NCBI GenBank assembly: GCA_045594025.1
Contig: JAZNXS010000048.1
Span: 1-52,281 of the forward strand
DNA from: Scatosoma sp045594025
Lineage (GTDB): Bacteria; Bacillota; Clostridia; Christensenellales; Borkfalkiaceae
Direction of reading: 5' to 3'
Length of the DNA: 52,281 bases
The notes beneath the pieces were generated by a model. That model ran no database searches, was not told the DNA's origin, and was given only the letters and a program-made list of their open reading frames with translations. Both the position numbers and the translations under genes were made by a program. Position 1 is the stretch's first letter, and each line of letters opens with the position of its first letter. Shown here piece by piece: positions 33,050 to 42,746 of the stretch.

Positions 33050-33895
33050 ATGGACGAGTTGAAACTTTCCCCCGATCGGGTGGAAGTGCTGCAAAAAATT
33101 GCGCAATATGAAAGGGAAGGCCGCTTTGATGAGGACGTGGAAAACGATCCTGAAGCGCCCGAATTATTGCCCGATAAAGTGGATTATTTATGTAAAAAGT
33201 TTTCTAGTAAAGTATTTCGCAAAATCGCAAATTTTGTGGGAGACCATTACTTTTTAAATTTAATAAAAAAGGATATTTTAGCGATAGACGGCGTAACGGG
33301 TGAAGAGCATTTGTCTGCCCTTCAAAACGGTGCGATTATCACGTGTAATCATTTCCACGCATTTGATAATTACGTGGTGTTCCACTGTGTTCGTAAGGCT
33401 TTGCCTAGGAAATACTTATACAAGGTCATTCGCGAGGGTAACTACACCAACTTCCCTGGGTTGTATGGGTTCTTGTTCAAGCACTGCAACACGTTGCCGT
33501 TATCCAGCAATCGACGCACGATGATGAATTTTATGTCGGCGGTAAACACCTTACTCAAGCGTGGGGAGAGTATTCTCATTTATCCCGAACAGGGAATGTG
33601 GTGGAATTATAAAAAACCCCGTCCGTTTAAGTTGGGTGGGTTTAAGATGGCTTATCGGGCAGGCGTACCTGTTTTGCCTACGTTTATCACTATGAAGGAT
33701 GACGAGCGTTTGGATGATAGTGGATATCCCATTCAGCGTTTTACCTTCCATATTATGCCTGCGATTTACCCTGACGCAAGTTTAGGGGAAAAACGTGGCG
33801 CGGAGAAGATGCGCGACGAGGCGTACGCCTGCTGTAAGGCGAAGTATGAAGAGGTGTACGGAATACCGTTAACGTATAGCGAGGAGGAAAAATGA
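33050..33895 (+). CDS. PlsC-like 1-acylglycerol-3-phosphate acyltransferase
   Basis: A 281-aa protein of the PlsC/LPLAT family. The catalytic HX4D is seen in CNHFHAFDNY, and the glycerol-phosphate-binding region is around IYPEQGMWWNY. It could acylate lysophosphatidate, or, given its neighbours, another lipid or glycolipid acceptor. It overlaps the next gene by 4 nt (ATGA), a sign of coupled translation. There are no clear transmembrane helices. Confidence 0.9.
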   Translation: MDELKLSPDRVEVLQKIAQYEREGRFDEDVENDPEAPELLPDKVDYLCKKFSSKVFRKIANFVGDHYFLNLIKKDILAIDGVTGEEHLSALQNGAIITCNHFHAFDNYVVFHCVRKALPRKYLYKVIREGNYTNFPGLYGFLFKHCNTLPLSSNRRTMMNFMSAVNTLLKRGESILIYPEQGMWWNYKKPRPFKLGGFKMAYRAGVPVLPTFITMKDDERLDDSGYPIQRFTFHIMPAIYPDASLGEKRGAEKMRDEAYACCKAKYEEVYGIPLTYSEEEK

Positions 33896-34479
33896 AACTG
33901 TACTTATGGATCATTTCCGTATGCTCGTGTATCATAGCGGCGATCGTATCAATTTGCTATACGGAGAACTATTTTTTGACGCTTGGCTTGGTGGCGCTTG
34001 CGGTGGTGATTGAGATACTCATCGATGCCATGGTAGCCACCATTGCCCGATTATTGCCTAAAAAATGCGCGGATTACAACTTAAAAATATACCGTGTTTA
34101 TGCCAAGGAAAAACAATTTTACGAGAAACTGAAAATCCGTTTATGGAAGGATAGAATTCCTGAAATCGGTCATTTCACGGGATTTCGTAAAAATAAACTG
34201 GTCGATCCCAAAAGTGTGGAATACGTAGAACGCTTTTTAATGGAGAGCTGCTATGGAGAAATCGGGCATTTTTTCAGCTTGCCGCTTGGTTTTTTGGTGA
34301 TGTTGCTTTTCCCGATTTCTCATACGTGGATTGCGATTTCCATTCCCGTGGCGATTGTCAATTTTTTCCTCAACGTGCCTACGATTTTCGTTTTGCGGTA
34401 TAACTCGTATAAGTTAGTCATTTTGCGCAACAGTAACTTAAAAAAGAGGGCGCGTGAAAAAACGGAGGTATTTGTGTAA
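33892..34479 (+). CDS. CrtO-like membrane acyltransferase (glycosyl-diaponeurosporenoate acyltransferase family)
   Basis: A 195-aa protein with hydrophobic segments at about 4-22, 27-52, 121-142 and 145-165. Its RLWKDRIPEIGHFTGF motif, the ESCYGEIGHFFSLP region and a final RYNSYKLVIL segment match the layout of the CrtO family that acylates glycosylated carotenoids in staphylococci. I base this on remembered motifs. No carotenoid-desaturase genes are nearby, so the acceptor may be another glycolipid. It follows the GT8 and PlsC-like genes as the third gene of one transcript. Confidence 0.65.
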   Translation: MKLYLWIISVCSCIIAAIVSICYTENYFLTLGLVALAVVIEILIDAMVATIARLLPKKCADYNLKIYRVYAKEKQFYEKLKIRLWKDRIPEIGHFTGFRKNKLVDPKSVEYVERFLMESCYGEIGHFFSLPLGFLVMLLFPISHTWIAISIPVAIVNFFLNVPTIFVLRYNSYKLVILRNSNLKKRAREKTEVFV

Positions 34480-34495
34480 AAAACGATATACTTAA

Positions 34496-34532
34496 AATCC
34501 CTTTCGATGTCAAGATCGAAAGGGATTCTTTT
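34496..34532 (+). terminator. Terminator of the GT8-PlsC-CrtO-like cluster
   Basis: A 13-bp perfect stem AATCCCTTTCGAT / ATCGAAAGGGATT with a 6-nt loop, then CTTTT. Confidence 0.92.
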
Positions 34533-34670
34533 ATTTATAAAAGAAAAAATAAAAAAATTACAAAAAAATTTGCTAAAAAAGAGGAAATCGAAAAGTTTTG
34601 TCGAATATATATAATAGATTACGTTAAAAAAGGACGTATTTTGCCCTCTAGGGCAAAGAAAGGGGGATAT

Positions 34671-35702
34671 ATGAACGGACAAAAGGAGTATGCAACCGTA
34701 AGAGAACGCGTTTGCGCAAATGAAGAGCTGTTTTTGTCGCCGTACGCAACTCGTTCGGCGGCTACGAAAGGCCGTATGCGTGAAGAGCAGCCTTGCGATT
34801 TCCGCACGGAATTTCAAAGGGATCGCGATCGAATCGTTTACAGTAATTCGTTCAAGCGGTTGAAGAATAAAACGCAGGTATTTTGCGCGCCTGAGGGGGA
34901 TCATTACATTACTCGTTTGACGCACACCTTCGACGTTGCTCAAATTGCCCGTTCCATCGCGCGCAGCTTGTCCTTGAACGAGGATTTAGCGGAGGCGATT
35001 GCTTTGGGACATGACCTTGGCCATACCCCCTTCGGTCACGTGGGTGAAAAGGTTTTGGCGAAGCTTTCCGAGCACGGTTTCCAGCACAACGAGCAATCCT
35101 TGCGCGTCGTGGACGTTATCGAAAAGGGTGGCAGAGGCTTGAACCTTACTTTGGAGGTAAGGGACGGGATTCTGCAACACAAAAGCGACGGAAAACCGAT
35201 GACTTTGGAAGGGGAAGCCGTATCGCTTGCCGACCGAATCGCCTATATCAATCACGATATTGAGGATGCGATTCGCGCAGGGATTATCAAAGCGGAGGAT
35301 TTACCGAAGGAAGCGGTAAAAGTGCTTGGGAACAAGACAAAAACCCGTATCAATACAGCGATTGCGGACATTTGGAAGACGTCTTTAAATCAACCGTTTG
35401 TGCGGATGTCCGACGAGGTGATGGGCGCAACCAACGAATTACGTGCGTTTATGTTCAAGAACGTATACAATTTAACAAATAAAACGATGCAAGACCGCGC
35501 CGAGCGTATGCTTACGCAACTGTTTGAGTATTTCATTGCGCACGTGGACGAGCTTCCCAAGCCCTATTTACTCGTGGTAGAGCGCGACGGCAAGGAACGC
35601 GCGGTATGCGATTATATTTCGGGCATGACGGACAGGTACGCGGTGAGCGTATTTGAAAACCTCTTTATTCCCGCAAATTTCTCCATAGGAGGTGTAAATT
35701 GA
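34671..35702 (+). CDS. dgt: dNTP triphosphohydrolase (dGTPase-like)
   Basis: An HD-domain enzyme that cleaves triphosphate from dNTPs. The 343-aa protein has FQRDRDRIVYSNSFKRLKNK near the start, the HD ligands in RLTHTFDV and ALGHDLGHTPFGH, and the metal Asp in SLADRIAYINHDIEDA. It has GGGG-rich AAAGGGGG before ATG 34671; an upstream TTG at 34641 would place the N-terminus inside a hairpin (34640-34657). It is followed by dnaG, whose TTG start shares bases with the dgt stop, so they are coupled. Confidence 0.95.
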   Translation: MNGQKEYATVRERVCANEELFLSPYATRSAATKGRMREEQPCDFRTEFQRDRDRIVYSNSFKRLKNKTQVFCAPEGDHYITRLTHTFDVAQIARSIARSLSLNEDLAEAIALGHDLGHTPFGHVGEKVLAKLSEHGFQHNEQSLRVVDVIEKGGRGLNLTLEVRDGILQHKSDGKPMTLEGEAVSLADRIAYINHDIEDAIRAGIIKAEDLPKEAVKVLGNKTKTRINTAIADIWKTSLNQPFVRMSDEVMGATNELRAFMFKNVYNLTNKTMQDRAERMLTQLFEYFIAHVDELPKPYLLVVERDGKERAVCDYISGMTDRYAVSVFENLFIPANFSIGGVN

Positions 35703-37510
35703 TCGGCGGAAAATTTGATAACGAGTTTTCAACGTTTTTAGCGGCGTTGAAGCAAAAAAGCGATATTGTCGAAGTCATCGGCAGTTACGTTGCGCTTGAT
35801 CGTAAGGGTGGAAATCACTGGGCGTGCTGCCCGTTCCATCATGAGAAAACGCCTTCTTTTGCGGTGAACGAGGGGGACCAGTTCTATCATTGCTTCGGGT
35901 GTAAGGAATCGGGCGACGTCATTAAATTCGTGCAGGAGATCGAATCGACGGATTTTATGGGCGCTGTACGTATTTTAGCTGCGAGGGCGAAGATGACCGT
36001 ACCCGAAAGTGATTTCGATACGGAGGACGCGCTTCGTAAAAAGAAAAAACGTGACGCGATGGCGAAAATTTTGTTGGATAGCGCGCGGTTTTATCTGTCC
36101 AACTTATATAGCGGCGATCGGCGCGCGGATAAGTATCTGCAATATATTCAAAACCGAGGACTCGCGCCGACAACGGTAAAGAAATTCGGTTTGGGCGCGT
36201 CTTTGGACTTTAACTCTCTGGCGGATTATTTGACAGGCAAGGGCTATTTTAAGGAAGACCTCGTGGATAGTGGCGTGTTAGCGGTCAGCGAGAAAAACGG
36301 TCGATTGTATGATGCGCTGGGGGAACGCTTGATATTCCCGATTATCAACGCATTCGACGAAGTCATCGGGTTTGGCGGACGGAAGCTTGAGAAAGTGAAA
36401 TTCGGGAAGTACAAGAACACCAAGGACACGATGCTCTTTGATAAGAGTAAGACGCTGTATAACGTGAACCTTTTGAAAAAGCTGAAACGGGAACAGCCGA
36501 TTAGCGAAGTGATTTTCGTGGAAGGGTATATGGATACGATCAGCCTATATCAGGCAGGGTTTAAGAACGTGGTTGCAACCATGGGTACTGCGCTCACCAA
36601 AGAGCAAGCCCGTATGGCGAAGCGGTATACGGACACGGTGCTCATCAGTTACGACGGTGATTTTGCAGGGCAGAGCGCAGACGTTAGAGGGCTTGGTATT
36701 TTGAAGGATGCAGGGCTGAACGTGAGAGTTGTCCCCATGCCCGAAGGGCTTGATCCCGACGACGTTGCAAAGCAAGGCAAGGAAGCGTATCAAAAGTGCT
36801 TGGATGCGGCAATGCCCGTCATCGATTATCGCATTCACTCGTTGGAAAGAAAGTACGATTTGGAAAGGACGGAGGACAAGCGTCTGTTCGTTGCGGAGGC
36901 GTTGAAAATCGTCAAGGAAGCGGAGAGCGAGAGTATCAAGGAAGAACTCTTGAAAAAGCTTCGAGATAAAACGGGGATCACCTATCACTCTTTGGAACGA
37001 GATTTGCAAGGGGTGAAGAAGGAAACGGCGGCGGAGCTCGTTTTACCCAAAGAACAGATTGCCGAAACGGCGGCAGGCACGGACAAGCTGCAAAAGGCGA
37101 AACGCTTTATTTTAGCGGCGAAGCTGTTCTCAGCGCCGTACGCAAAGGGTTTTGCGTTGGACGATCTGCCCTTGCAGGATGAAACGCATATCATCATTGC
37201 AAGATATATTGCGGATCACGAGCAAAAGGGCGAGCGCATTCGCCCCAGCGAGCTGTTCGAGCTGTTGGATGAAAATTGCGCGGAATTTAATGCGATTCTC
37301 GATTTGAACTACGGCGATAAGCTGACGGGAGAGATTGCGGAACGCTTCTTTAACGACAGCGTAAAAACCCTGAAAAAGGAAAAGATTGAGATGGAGATTG
37401 CTACGCTCAATCAGGCGTACGCCAAGGCATCGACGGAAGCGGAACGCAAGGAAATTGCAAAACAACTCAGCGTATGCGTACAAAAACGCAACGCGCTCAA
37501 AAAAATGTAA
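35699..37510 (+). CDS. dnaG: DNA primase
   Basis: DnaG synthesises RNA primers at the replication fork. The 603-aa protein starts at TTG, four nt after GGAGGTG, with the start overlapping the dgt stop. The CHC2 zinc finger is C44, H47, C65, C68. The RNA polymerase core shows a TOPRIM domain (FVEGYMDTISLYQAGFK, then YDGDFAGQSA). The C-terminal third is the helicase-binding region. dgt-dnaG-rpoD is the usual Firmicutes macromolecular-synthesis arrangement. Confidence 0.97.
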   Translation: MIGGKFDNEFSTFLAALKQKSDIVEVIGSYVALDRKGGNHWACCPFHHEKTPSFAVNEGDQFYHCFGCKESGDVIKFVQEIESTDFMGAVRILAARAKMTVPESDFDTEDALRKKKKRDAMAKILLDSARFYLSNLYSGDRRADKYLQYIQNRGLAPTTVKKFGLGASLDFNSLADYLTGKGYFKEDLVDSGVLAVSEKNGRLYDALGERLIFPIINAFDEVIGFGGRKLEKVKFGKYKNTKDTMLFDKSKTLYNVNLLKKLKREQPISEVIFVEGYMDTISLYQAGFKNVVATMGTALTKEQARMAKRYTDTVLISYDGDFAGQSADVRGLGILKDAGLNVRVVPMPEGLDPDDVAKQGKEAYQKCLDAAMPVIDYRIHSLERKYDLERTEDKRLFVAEALKIVKEAESESIKEELLKKLRDKTGITYHSLERDLQGVKKETAAELVLPKEQIAETAAGTDKLQKAKRFILAAKLFSAPYAKGFALDDLPLQDETHIIIARYIADHEQKGERIRPSELFELLDENCAEFNAILDLNYGDKLTGEIAERFFNDSVKTLKKEKIEMEIATLNQAYAKASTEAERKEIAKQLSVCVQKRNALKKM

Positions 37511-37553
37511 AAAAAACAGAAAAAACTGTTTCGGTATAAACGGAGGATAAAAG

Positions 37554-38609
37554 ATGGTTATAACCGATCAAAAACTCAATGAACTTGTTGCAGGGATTAT
37601 CAATACCTACGGCAAAAAAGGCAGCATCACCACCAACCAACTCTGCGATATCATGGAAAAGTATGATACGACGCCCACGCAGATGGACTTCGTATACAAA
37701 TCTCTTCCCGAATCGGGCATTCAGATCGTGGACGAGGATCAAAGGGATAAGGAACTCTTTGAACAGGCGCTTTCCGATATCGGGCTTGACGATCCCGTCA
37801 AGATGTATTTGAAAGACATCGGCCGCGTTCCTTTGTTGACGGCGGAGGAAGAAGTGGAGTTGGCAAAGCGTATGCAGGAGGACGACGCCTCGGCGAAAAA
37901 ACGCCTTTCGGAGGCAAATCTTCGTCTTGTTGTTTCCATTGCGAAACGTTACGTAGGGCGCGGTATGCTCTTCCTTGATTTGATTCAGGAAGGAAACCTC
38001 GGTCTTATGAAAGCCGTGGAAAAATTCGATTATCAAAAAGGCTTTAAATTCTCCACGTACGCAACGTGGTGGATTCGTCAATCGATTACTCGTGCAATCG
38101 CAGACCAAGCCCGTACGATTCGTATTCCCGTGCACATGGTAGAAACAATCAATAAGCTCACCCGTGTACAGCGCGTGCTCTTACAGGAACTGGGCAGGGA
38201 GCCTACCCCCGAAGAAATTGCGGAAAAGATGGGCGTAACGGAAGAACGCGTACGTGAAATCCAGAAGATCGCGCAGGATCCCGTTTCCTTGGAAACGCCG
38301 ATCGGCGAGGAAGAGGATAGCCACCTTGGCGATTTCATCGAAGATGAAAAGACGACGACGCCCAGTGATTCGGTAGCGTTTACGATGCTCAAAGAACAAC
38401 TGCTTGGCGTGCTCGATACGCTTACCCCTCGTGAGGAAAAGGTGCTTCGTTTGCGTTACGGCATTGACGATGGTAAGCCCAGAACGCTGGAAGAAGTGGG
38501 TAAGGAATTCAACGTTACCCGTGAACGTATTCGTCAGATCGAAGCGAAGGCACTTAGAAAGCTTCGCCATCCTTCCCGTAGTAAAAAACTCAAGGATTTC
38601 CTTGAATAA
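37554..38609 (+). CDS. rpoD: RNA polymerase primary sigma factor
   Basis: The 351-aa sigma-70 family protein directs transcription from TTGACA/TATAAT promoters like those read in this window. Region 1.1 is short. Region 2 is shown by NLRLVVSIAKRYVGRGM, LDLIQEGNLGLMKAVEKFDY and FSTYATWWIRQSITRAIADQ; region 3 by PVHMVETINKL; region 4 by LRLRYGIDDGKPRTLEEVGK and NVTRERIRQIEAKALRKLRH. It has a good CGGAGG and is 43 nt after dnaG. Confidence 0.98.
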   Translation: MVITDQKLNELVAGIINTYGKKGSITTNQLCDIMEKYDTTPTQMDFVYKSLPESGIQIVDEDQRDKELFEQALSDIGLDDPVKMYLKDIGRVPLLTAEEEVELAKRMQEDDASAKKRLSEANLRLVVSIAKRYVGRGMLFLDLIQEGNLGLMKAVEKFDYQKGFKFSTYATWWIRQSITRAIADQARTIRIPVHMVETINKLTRVQRVLLQELGREPTPEEIAEKMGVTEERVREIQKIAQDPVSLETPIGEEEDSHLGDFIEDEKTTTPSDSVAFTMLKEQLLGVLDTLTPREEKVLRLRYGIDDGKPRTLEEVGKEFNVTRERIRQIEAKALRKLRHPSRSKKLKDFLE

Positions 38610-39298
38610 TGGGTTACGGAAAGCGAATTGATACGCTGTGTTCGCTGCTCAAAAAAACGGACGTATTTGCGGACGTGGGTTGCGATCACGGTTATTGCTC
38701 GGAGTATATGCTGAAAAACGGGCTTTGCGATAAGGCGATTTTGTCCGATATCAGCAAAGGGAGCCTTGCCAAAGCAGAGAAATTGCTTGCGCCGTATATT
38801 CGCGCAGGGAAAGCGGTTTCCGTACTCGGCGACGGTTTTTTCGGCGTACCCGACACCGTGGGCGAGGTATTGATCGCCGGTATGGGCGGCGCGGAAATTA
38901 TTTCGATTCTATCGGATAAAAAGCGCGGATTTATGCCCAAGCGGTTTGTGTTTCAGCCCATGCACGACGCGGAAAAGCTCCGCAGATACATTTTGGAAAA
39001 CGGCGGCTATATCGATCGGGATTTCACGTTTGAGGACGGGAAGTTTTACGAGGTGATTTGCGGCGGTAGCGCAAAAGAGCGTGGACAGGTGTGCCTTGAA
39101 GCGTACACGGATGCGGAATACGAATTCGGTAAGGATAATTTGCGAGAATACCCAGAGGCGTTTACAAAGCGACTGAACAAGCTGCTTGATAATATTGATA
39201 AATATTTACAGCAGCCGAATTTGCAAGAAAGCAGCCGCGCGGAGTTATTAGAAAGAAAAGAAAGATTAAAAGGAGTGCTGAGCCGTGAAATTAAGTGA
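38609..39298 (+). CDS. trmK: tRNA (adenine-22-N1) methyltransferase
   Basis: The 229-aa methyltransferase has the SAM-binding VFADVGCDHGYCSEYML motif, the LSDISKGSLAKAEKLL second strand region and LIAGMGGAEIISIL, a signature of the TrmK/YqfN family. The ATG shares one base with the rpoD stop, and a GTG-started nif3 overlaps its end by 14 nt. In Firmicutes this gene regularly sits between rpoD and a Nif3-like gene. Confidence 0.95.
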   Translation: MGYGKRIDTLCSLLKKTDVFADVGCDHGYCSEYMLKNGLCDKAILSDISKGSLAKAEKLLAPYIRAGKAVSVLGDGFFGVPDTVGEVLIAGMGGAEIISILSDKKRGFMPKRFVFQPMHDAEKLRRYILENGGYIDRDFTFEDGKFYEVICGGSAKERGQVCLEAYTDAEYEFGKDNLREYPEAFTKRLNKLLDNIDKYLQQPNLQESSRAELLERKERLKGVLSREIK

Positions 39299-40103
39299 AA
39301 TTTATAAGATTGCGGACGGAATTGCGCCCAAGGCGCTCAGCGACGAATATTGCAGGGCAAGCGGCGCGTATGACAACAGCGGACTTTTGGTGGAGGCTGG
39401 CGATGAAATCACGGGGATTTTGTTCTCCCTGGATTTGACGAACGCGGCGATTGAAAAGGCGATTAAGAATGATTGCAATTTGATTATCGCCCACCATCCC
39501 GTCATTTACGGCAAGATCGGCAACGTCTGCCAAAGTGATGATAAACTGCTTGGCGGAAAGCTGGTGAAATGTATTCAAAACGGAATCTCCGTGATTTGCA
39601 TGCATCTCAATTTGGACGTGGTTGACGGCGGCATTGACGAAAGCCTGCAGGAGGGGATTTTGCTCGCTTCCGGAAAAACAACGGGGGCAGGTACGGGAAC
39701 AACGCTGATTATGCATCCCGTTTCTCAAGGCGGCTACGGCAGGGTATACGACGTTGAAAAGGTGACGCTGGCTACGCTGGTTGAAAATATCAAAAAAGAA
39801 TTTTCCACCGGCCGTATTTTGGTGTACGGCGCAGAGGATAAGCTTCTTTCAAAAGCGGCAAGCTTTTGCGGCGCAGGCGTAGACGACGGTACCGTAGCGT
39901 TTGCAAAGCGCAACGGCGCGGACGTACTTATTTCTTCCGATTTCAAGCATCATCATATTCAGCTTTTGGTGGAATCGGGGATCGCTGTTATCGTTTTGAC
40001 GCACTATGCGTCCGAACAGTACGGTTTTAAAAAATATTATGAAAAAATCTGTCGGTCAGTGGATATTCCGTGTGTATATCACGTGGAAAACGAACTGCTT
40101 TGA
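39285..40103 (+). CDS. Nif3-like dinuclear metal-centre protein
   Basis: A 272-aa protein of the Nif3/GTP cyclohydrolase I type 2 family (YqfO-like). Metal ligands are in IIAHHPVIYG, ICMHLNLDVVDGGI and LTHYASEQYG. It is usually found with trmK. Its exact reaction is not settled. The start is GTG 39285, behind AAGGAG, overlapping trmK. Confidence 0.92.
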   Translation: MKLSEIYKIADGIAPKALSDEYCRASGAYDNSGLLVEAGDEITGILFSLDLTNAAIEKAIKNDCNLIIAHHPVIYGKIGNVCQSDDKLLGGKLVKCIQNGISVICMHLNLDVVDGGIDESLQEGILLASGKTTGAGTGTTLIMHPVSQGGYGRVYDVEKVTLATLVENIKKEFSTGRILVYGAEDKLLSKAASFCGAGVDDGTVAFAKRNGADVLISSDFKHHHIQLLVESGIAVIVLTHYASEQYGFKKYYEKICRSVDIPCVYHVENELL

Positions 40104-40121
40104 CGGGAGGGAGATAGAATT

Positions 40122-40823
40122 ATGTCACAGTTACAAGCTATTTTAAACTATCAGGAAATCGATACGAAGCTTTACAAGCTCGAACGCGAAATCGCAGGTT
40201 GCGATGAAAGAAAGGAATACGTGAAATTCAAGAAATTCTTGGAAACGGCGCCTGAAAAGTTGGATTCTTTGGAGGTAAAAGCAACGTCGCTCAAATCCGA
40301 AGCGGCAGAACTTGCGAAAAAGTACGAGCATACCGAAGAAACCTTAAAGGATTTCGAGCACTTGGACGAGCTGGTTACGGGGGGCGCGGATATCGCGTTC
40401 TACAAGAAAAAGGCGCAATCGGTTGTCGATCAGCTGAAAAAGCTTAAGGCAGATCTTGCAGCGCTTACGACCAGCATTAAGGAAACGGACGCAGAGTTTC
40501 AAAAGTTGAAAAAGCAGGTTATTGCGGCGCAAAAGCAGTACGCGGAAGCGTCCGAAAAATATAAGGCGGTAAAGGCGGCTCGCGAACCCGAAAAGAAAGG
40601 GTTGGAGGCAGAGCTTGCGACTATCGAAAAGGATATTCCTGCTAATATGCTGGAAATTTATAAAACAAAGAGAAAGGAGAAAATTTTCCCCGTCGTGGGC
40701 GAATTGGCAGGCACCAGGTGTCCGTTCTGCAGTATGGAACCTCCACTTGCGGCGCGCAACAAACTGACGGGCGGCGGTAGTATCGAATGCGACAACTGCC
40801 ATAGAATTATTTTCAGTAAGTAA
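40122..40823 (+). CDS. Coiled-coil protein with C-terminal C4 zinc ribbon
   Basis: A 233-aa protein: about 1-175 is a long, charged antiparallel coiled coil (QAILNYQEIDTKLYKLE ... EPEKKGLEAEL) and the end is a C4 zinc ribbon (CPFC and CDNC). This layout matches the CT398-like zinc-ribbon family, which is conserved beside the nif3/trmK genes. The function is not known; a role in a nucleic-acid or secretion complex has been suggested for relatives. It has a strong GGGAGGGAG site. Confidence 0.9.
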   Translation: MSQLQAILNYQEIDTKLYKLEREIAGCDERKEYVKFKKFLETAPEKLDSLEVKATSLKSEAAELAKKYEHTEETLKDFEHLDELVTGGADIAFYKKKAQSVVDQLKKLKADLAALTTSIKETDAEFQKLKKQVIAAQKQYAEASEKYKAVKAAREPEKKGLEAELATIEKDIPANMLEIYKTKRKEKIFPVVGELAGTRCPFCSMEPPLAARNKLTGGGSIECDNCHRIIFSK

Positions 40824-40843
40824 GCACGTTTTCCCGTGCTTTT
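40823..40843 (+). terminator. Small hairpin between the zinc-ribbon gene and alr
   Basis: AGCACG / CGTGCT with a 6-nt loop and TTTT. Weak. Confidence 0.4.
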
Positions 40844-40857
40844 GCATAAGATAAAAG

Positions 40858-41949
40858 ATGCAGAAAGTACGGGCGAACATTTATTTAGAACACATACGTC
40901 ATAACGCAGCGGTATTTGCCTCGTTGACGAAGCGCAAGCTTTGCGCCGTTGTGAAAGCCAACGCCTATGGGCATGGTGCAGAGGAAGTAGCCAGCGCTTT
41001 GGAAGGGCTTGTGGACTTTTTTGCGGTCGCTTTGATTGAAGAGGGTATATCCATCCGTTCGGCGGCTTGCGGAAAGGACGTTTTGGTTTTTACACCGCCT
41101 ACGGACGAGGAAGAGGTTTACACGTTGGCAGTAAACGGCTTTATTGCAAGCGTGGGAAGCGTTTCAGCGGCAAAGCTGGTGATCAAAACCTGTGAACGCT
41201 ATCAAATACCCCTTCGCGTACATTTAAAAATAAATACGGGGATGAACCGCTACGGCCTGGCGATAGAAGAAATGGCGTCTGTTTGTGCAGGATTGCGCGC
41301 ATGCGCTTATGTGCAAGTGTGCGGAATCTATACCCACCTTTGCGAGTGCAACATCGAACGGGCAAGAAAGCAAACGGCGATGCTCTCGCAAGCAATCGAA
41401 GTTTGTAAAGCGTATTTTTCAAACGTAACGGCGCACCTGGGTGGCACGTATGCGGCGCTTCTTGGAGAAGAGTTCCTCTTTGATGCGGTACGGATCGGGT
41501 TGGGCTTGTATGGCTATATGCCATGCGCGTGTAATAAGCTGACGGGTGTATTACAGCCGCTGCCTTTGCGAAAGGGGATGACGGTATGTGCGAAGTCAGT
41601 TGCACAAAACAGTGTGTTTCACGGCGGCTTTGGATACGGTGAGGAGATTCCACGTCAAGAAGCTGGGACGGAGATATCCGTGTTGCGTTTTGGGTATGCG
41701 GACGGTTTTTTACGGCGGCGGGAAAACGGCGTCGACGGTTGGCAAAACAATGCCAACACTTTATGCATGGACGTTTGTTTGCGGAAAGGCAGGGCGGAGG
41801 TTGGCGCTTGGCAAACCGTGCTTTCCGATGCGGAAGAAACGGCAAGACGTACGGGAACGATTCCGTATGAGGTATTGTGCGCGGCGACTCGTCGAGCAGA
41901 GCTGATTTATGATGACGAACGTTACGGAAGAAAAAATAAGAAAGATTGA
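40858..41949 (+). CDS. alr: Alanine racemase
   Basis: Alr interconverts L- and D-alanine for peptidoglycan. The 363-aa PLP enzyme has lysine 33 in VVKANAYGHG, GIYTHLC, LFDAVRIGLGLYGYMP, the catalytic tyrosine segment FGYADGFLRR and CMDV. The sequence is slightly shorter and more divergent than the B. subtilis enzyme but all key parts are present. No clear Shine-Dalgarno precedes the start. Confidence 0.95.
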   Translation: MQKVRANIYLEHIRHNAAVFASLTKRKLCAVVKANAYGHGAEEVASALEGLVDFFAVALIEEGISIRSAACGKDVLVFTPPTDEEEVYTLAVNGFIASVGSVSAAKLVIKTCERYQIPLRVHLKINTGMNRYGLAIEEMASVCAGLRACAYVQVCGIYTHLCECNIERARKQTAMLSQAIEVCKAYFSNVTAHLGGTYAALLGEEFLFDAVRIGLGLYGYMPCACNKLTGVLQPLPLRKGMTVCAKSVAQNSVFHGGFGYGEEIPRQEAGTEISVLRFGYADGFLRRRENGVDGWQNNANTLCMDVCLRKGRAEVGAWQTVLSDAEETARRTGTIPYEVLCAATRRAELIYDDERYGRKNKKD

Positions 41950-41967
41950 ATTCGGAGAAGAACGAAT

Positions 41968-42693
41968 ATGGCAAAATTCAAAGAACAAATGAAACACTTT
42001 GGCAGACTACTTTGGGATATTTTCAAAGGCGCGTTGCCTTCGCTGCTGATGTATGGTTGCGCAGGCTGGGTAATGATGATGACGTGCACTTCGGAAGAAG
42101 GCTTTAAGTGGGACGGCGGTTCGGTTACTTGGACGGTGGGATCACTCATTGTCGTAGCGGCATATAACGCTTTATTGACTTGGCAAACGGGCGGTTCGCA
42201 GTATGAAATGCTCGTTTCGGGCAATATTCAACGTATGTCGGAAGGACAAGCCGGCGGCGGTTATAAGATTTCCGCGCATAAGGTGGTAAAGGAATACCGC
42301 ATTTGGAAAGGCTTTGCAATCGGGTTGATGACCGCTATTTTTGCAATTATTTTCGGCATCGTATTTGGGTGTTTGCAAACGCAAATTGATTCGCACTCTA
42401 AGGCTGTCGGTGTGATGGTATTGATTGCGCTGTTTGTCAGTGGCTGGTCGTTACTTCCTTTATACGCGATGAATCAATGCGGTATTTATGCAAATTATTT
42501 CCTGTCGCTGTTGTTTGTATTGATCCCCATACTTGTATCGGGTGGGTTTTACATAGCAGGCGCGTATGCTCGCCGCAATAAGCGTTTGCGCGAACAGCTG
42601 ATTGCACAAAAAGCCGCAGAAGCGGAAGCGAATAAAGTGAAGAAAATCAATTACGGCGCTTTGCCCGGGACGAGACCCAAAAAACGCAAATAA
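41968..42693 (+). CDS. Membrane protein of unknown function
   Basis: A 241-aa protein with about five hydrophobic segments (near 20-40, 52-70, 110-133, 143-163 and 173-200) and a basic C-terminal tail (RRNKRLREQL ... GTRPKKRK). I recognise no domain. It starts 18 nt after alr and is followed by rsmD, so it probably shares the alr transcript. The long loop with SEGQAGGGYKISAHKVVKEY lies between segments 2 and 3. Confidence 0.75.
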   Translation: MAKFKEQMKHFGRLLWDIFKGALPSLLMYGCAGWVMMMTCTSEEGFKWDGGSVTWTVGSLIVVAAYNALLTWQTGGSQYEMLVSGNIQRMSEGQAGGGYKISAHKVVKEYRIWKGFAIGLMTAIFAIIFGIVFGCLQTQIDSHSKAVGVMVLIALFVSGWSLLPLYAMNQCGIYANYFLSLLFVLIPILVSGGFYIAGAYARRNKRLREQLIAQKAAEAEANKVKKINYGALPGTRPKKRK

Positions 42694-42746
42694 GCGGGGC
42701 AGGTACGTATTGAATTTACAGTAAAAGGATAACGGAGCGAAAGAAA

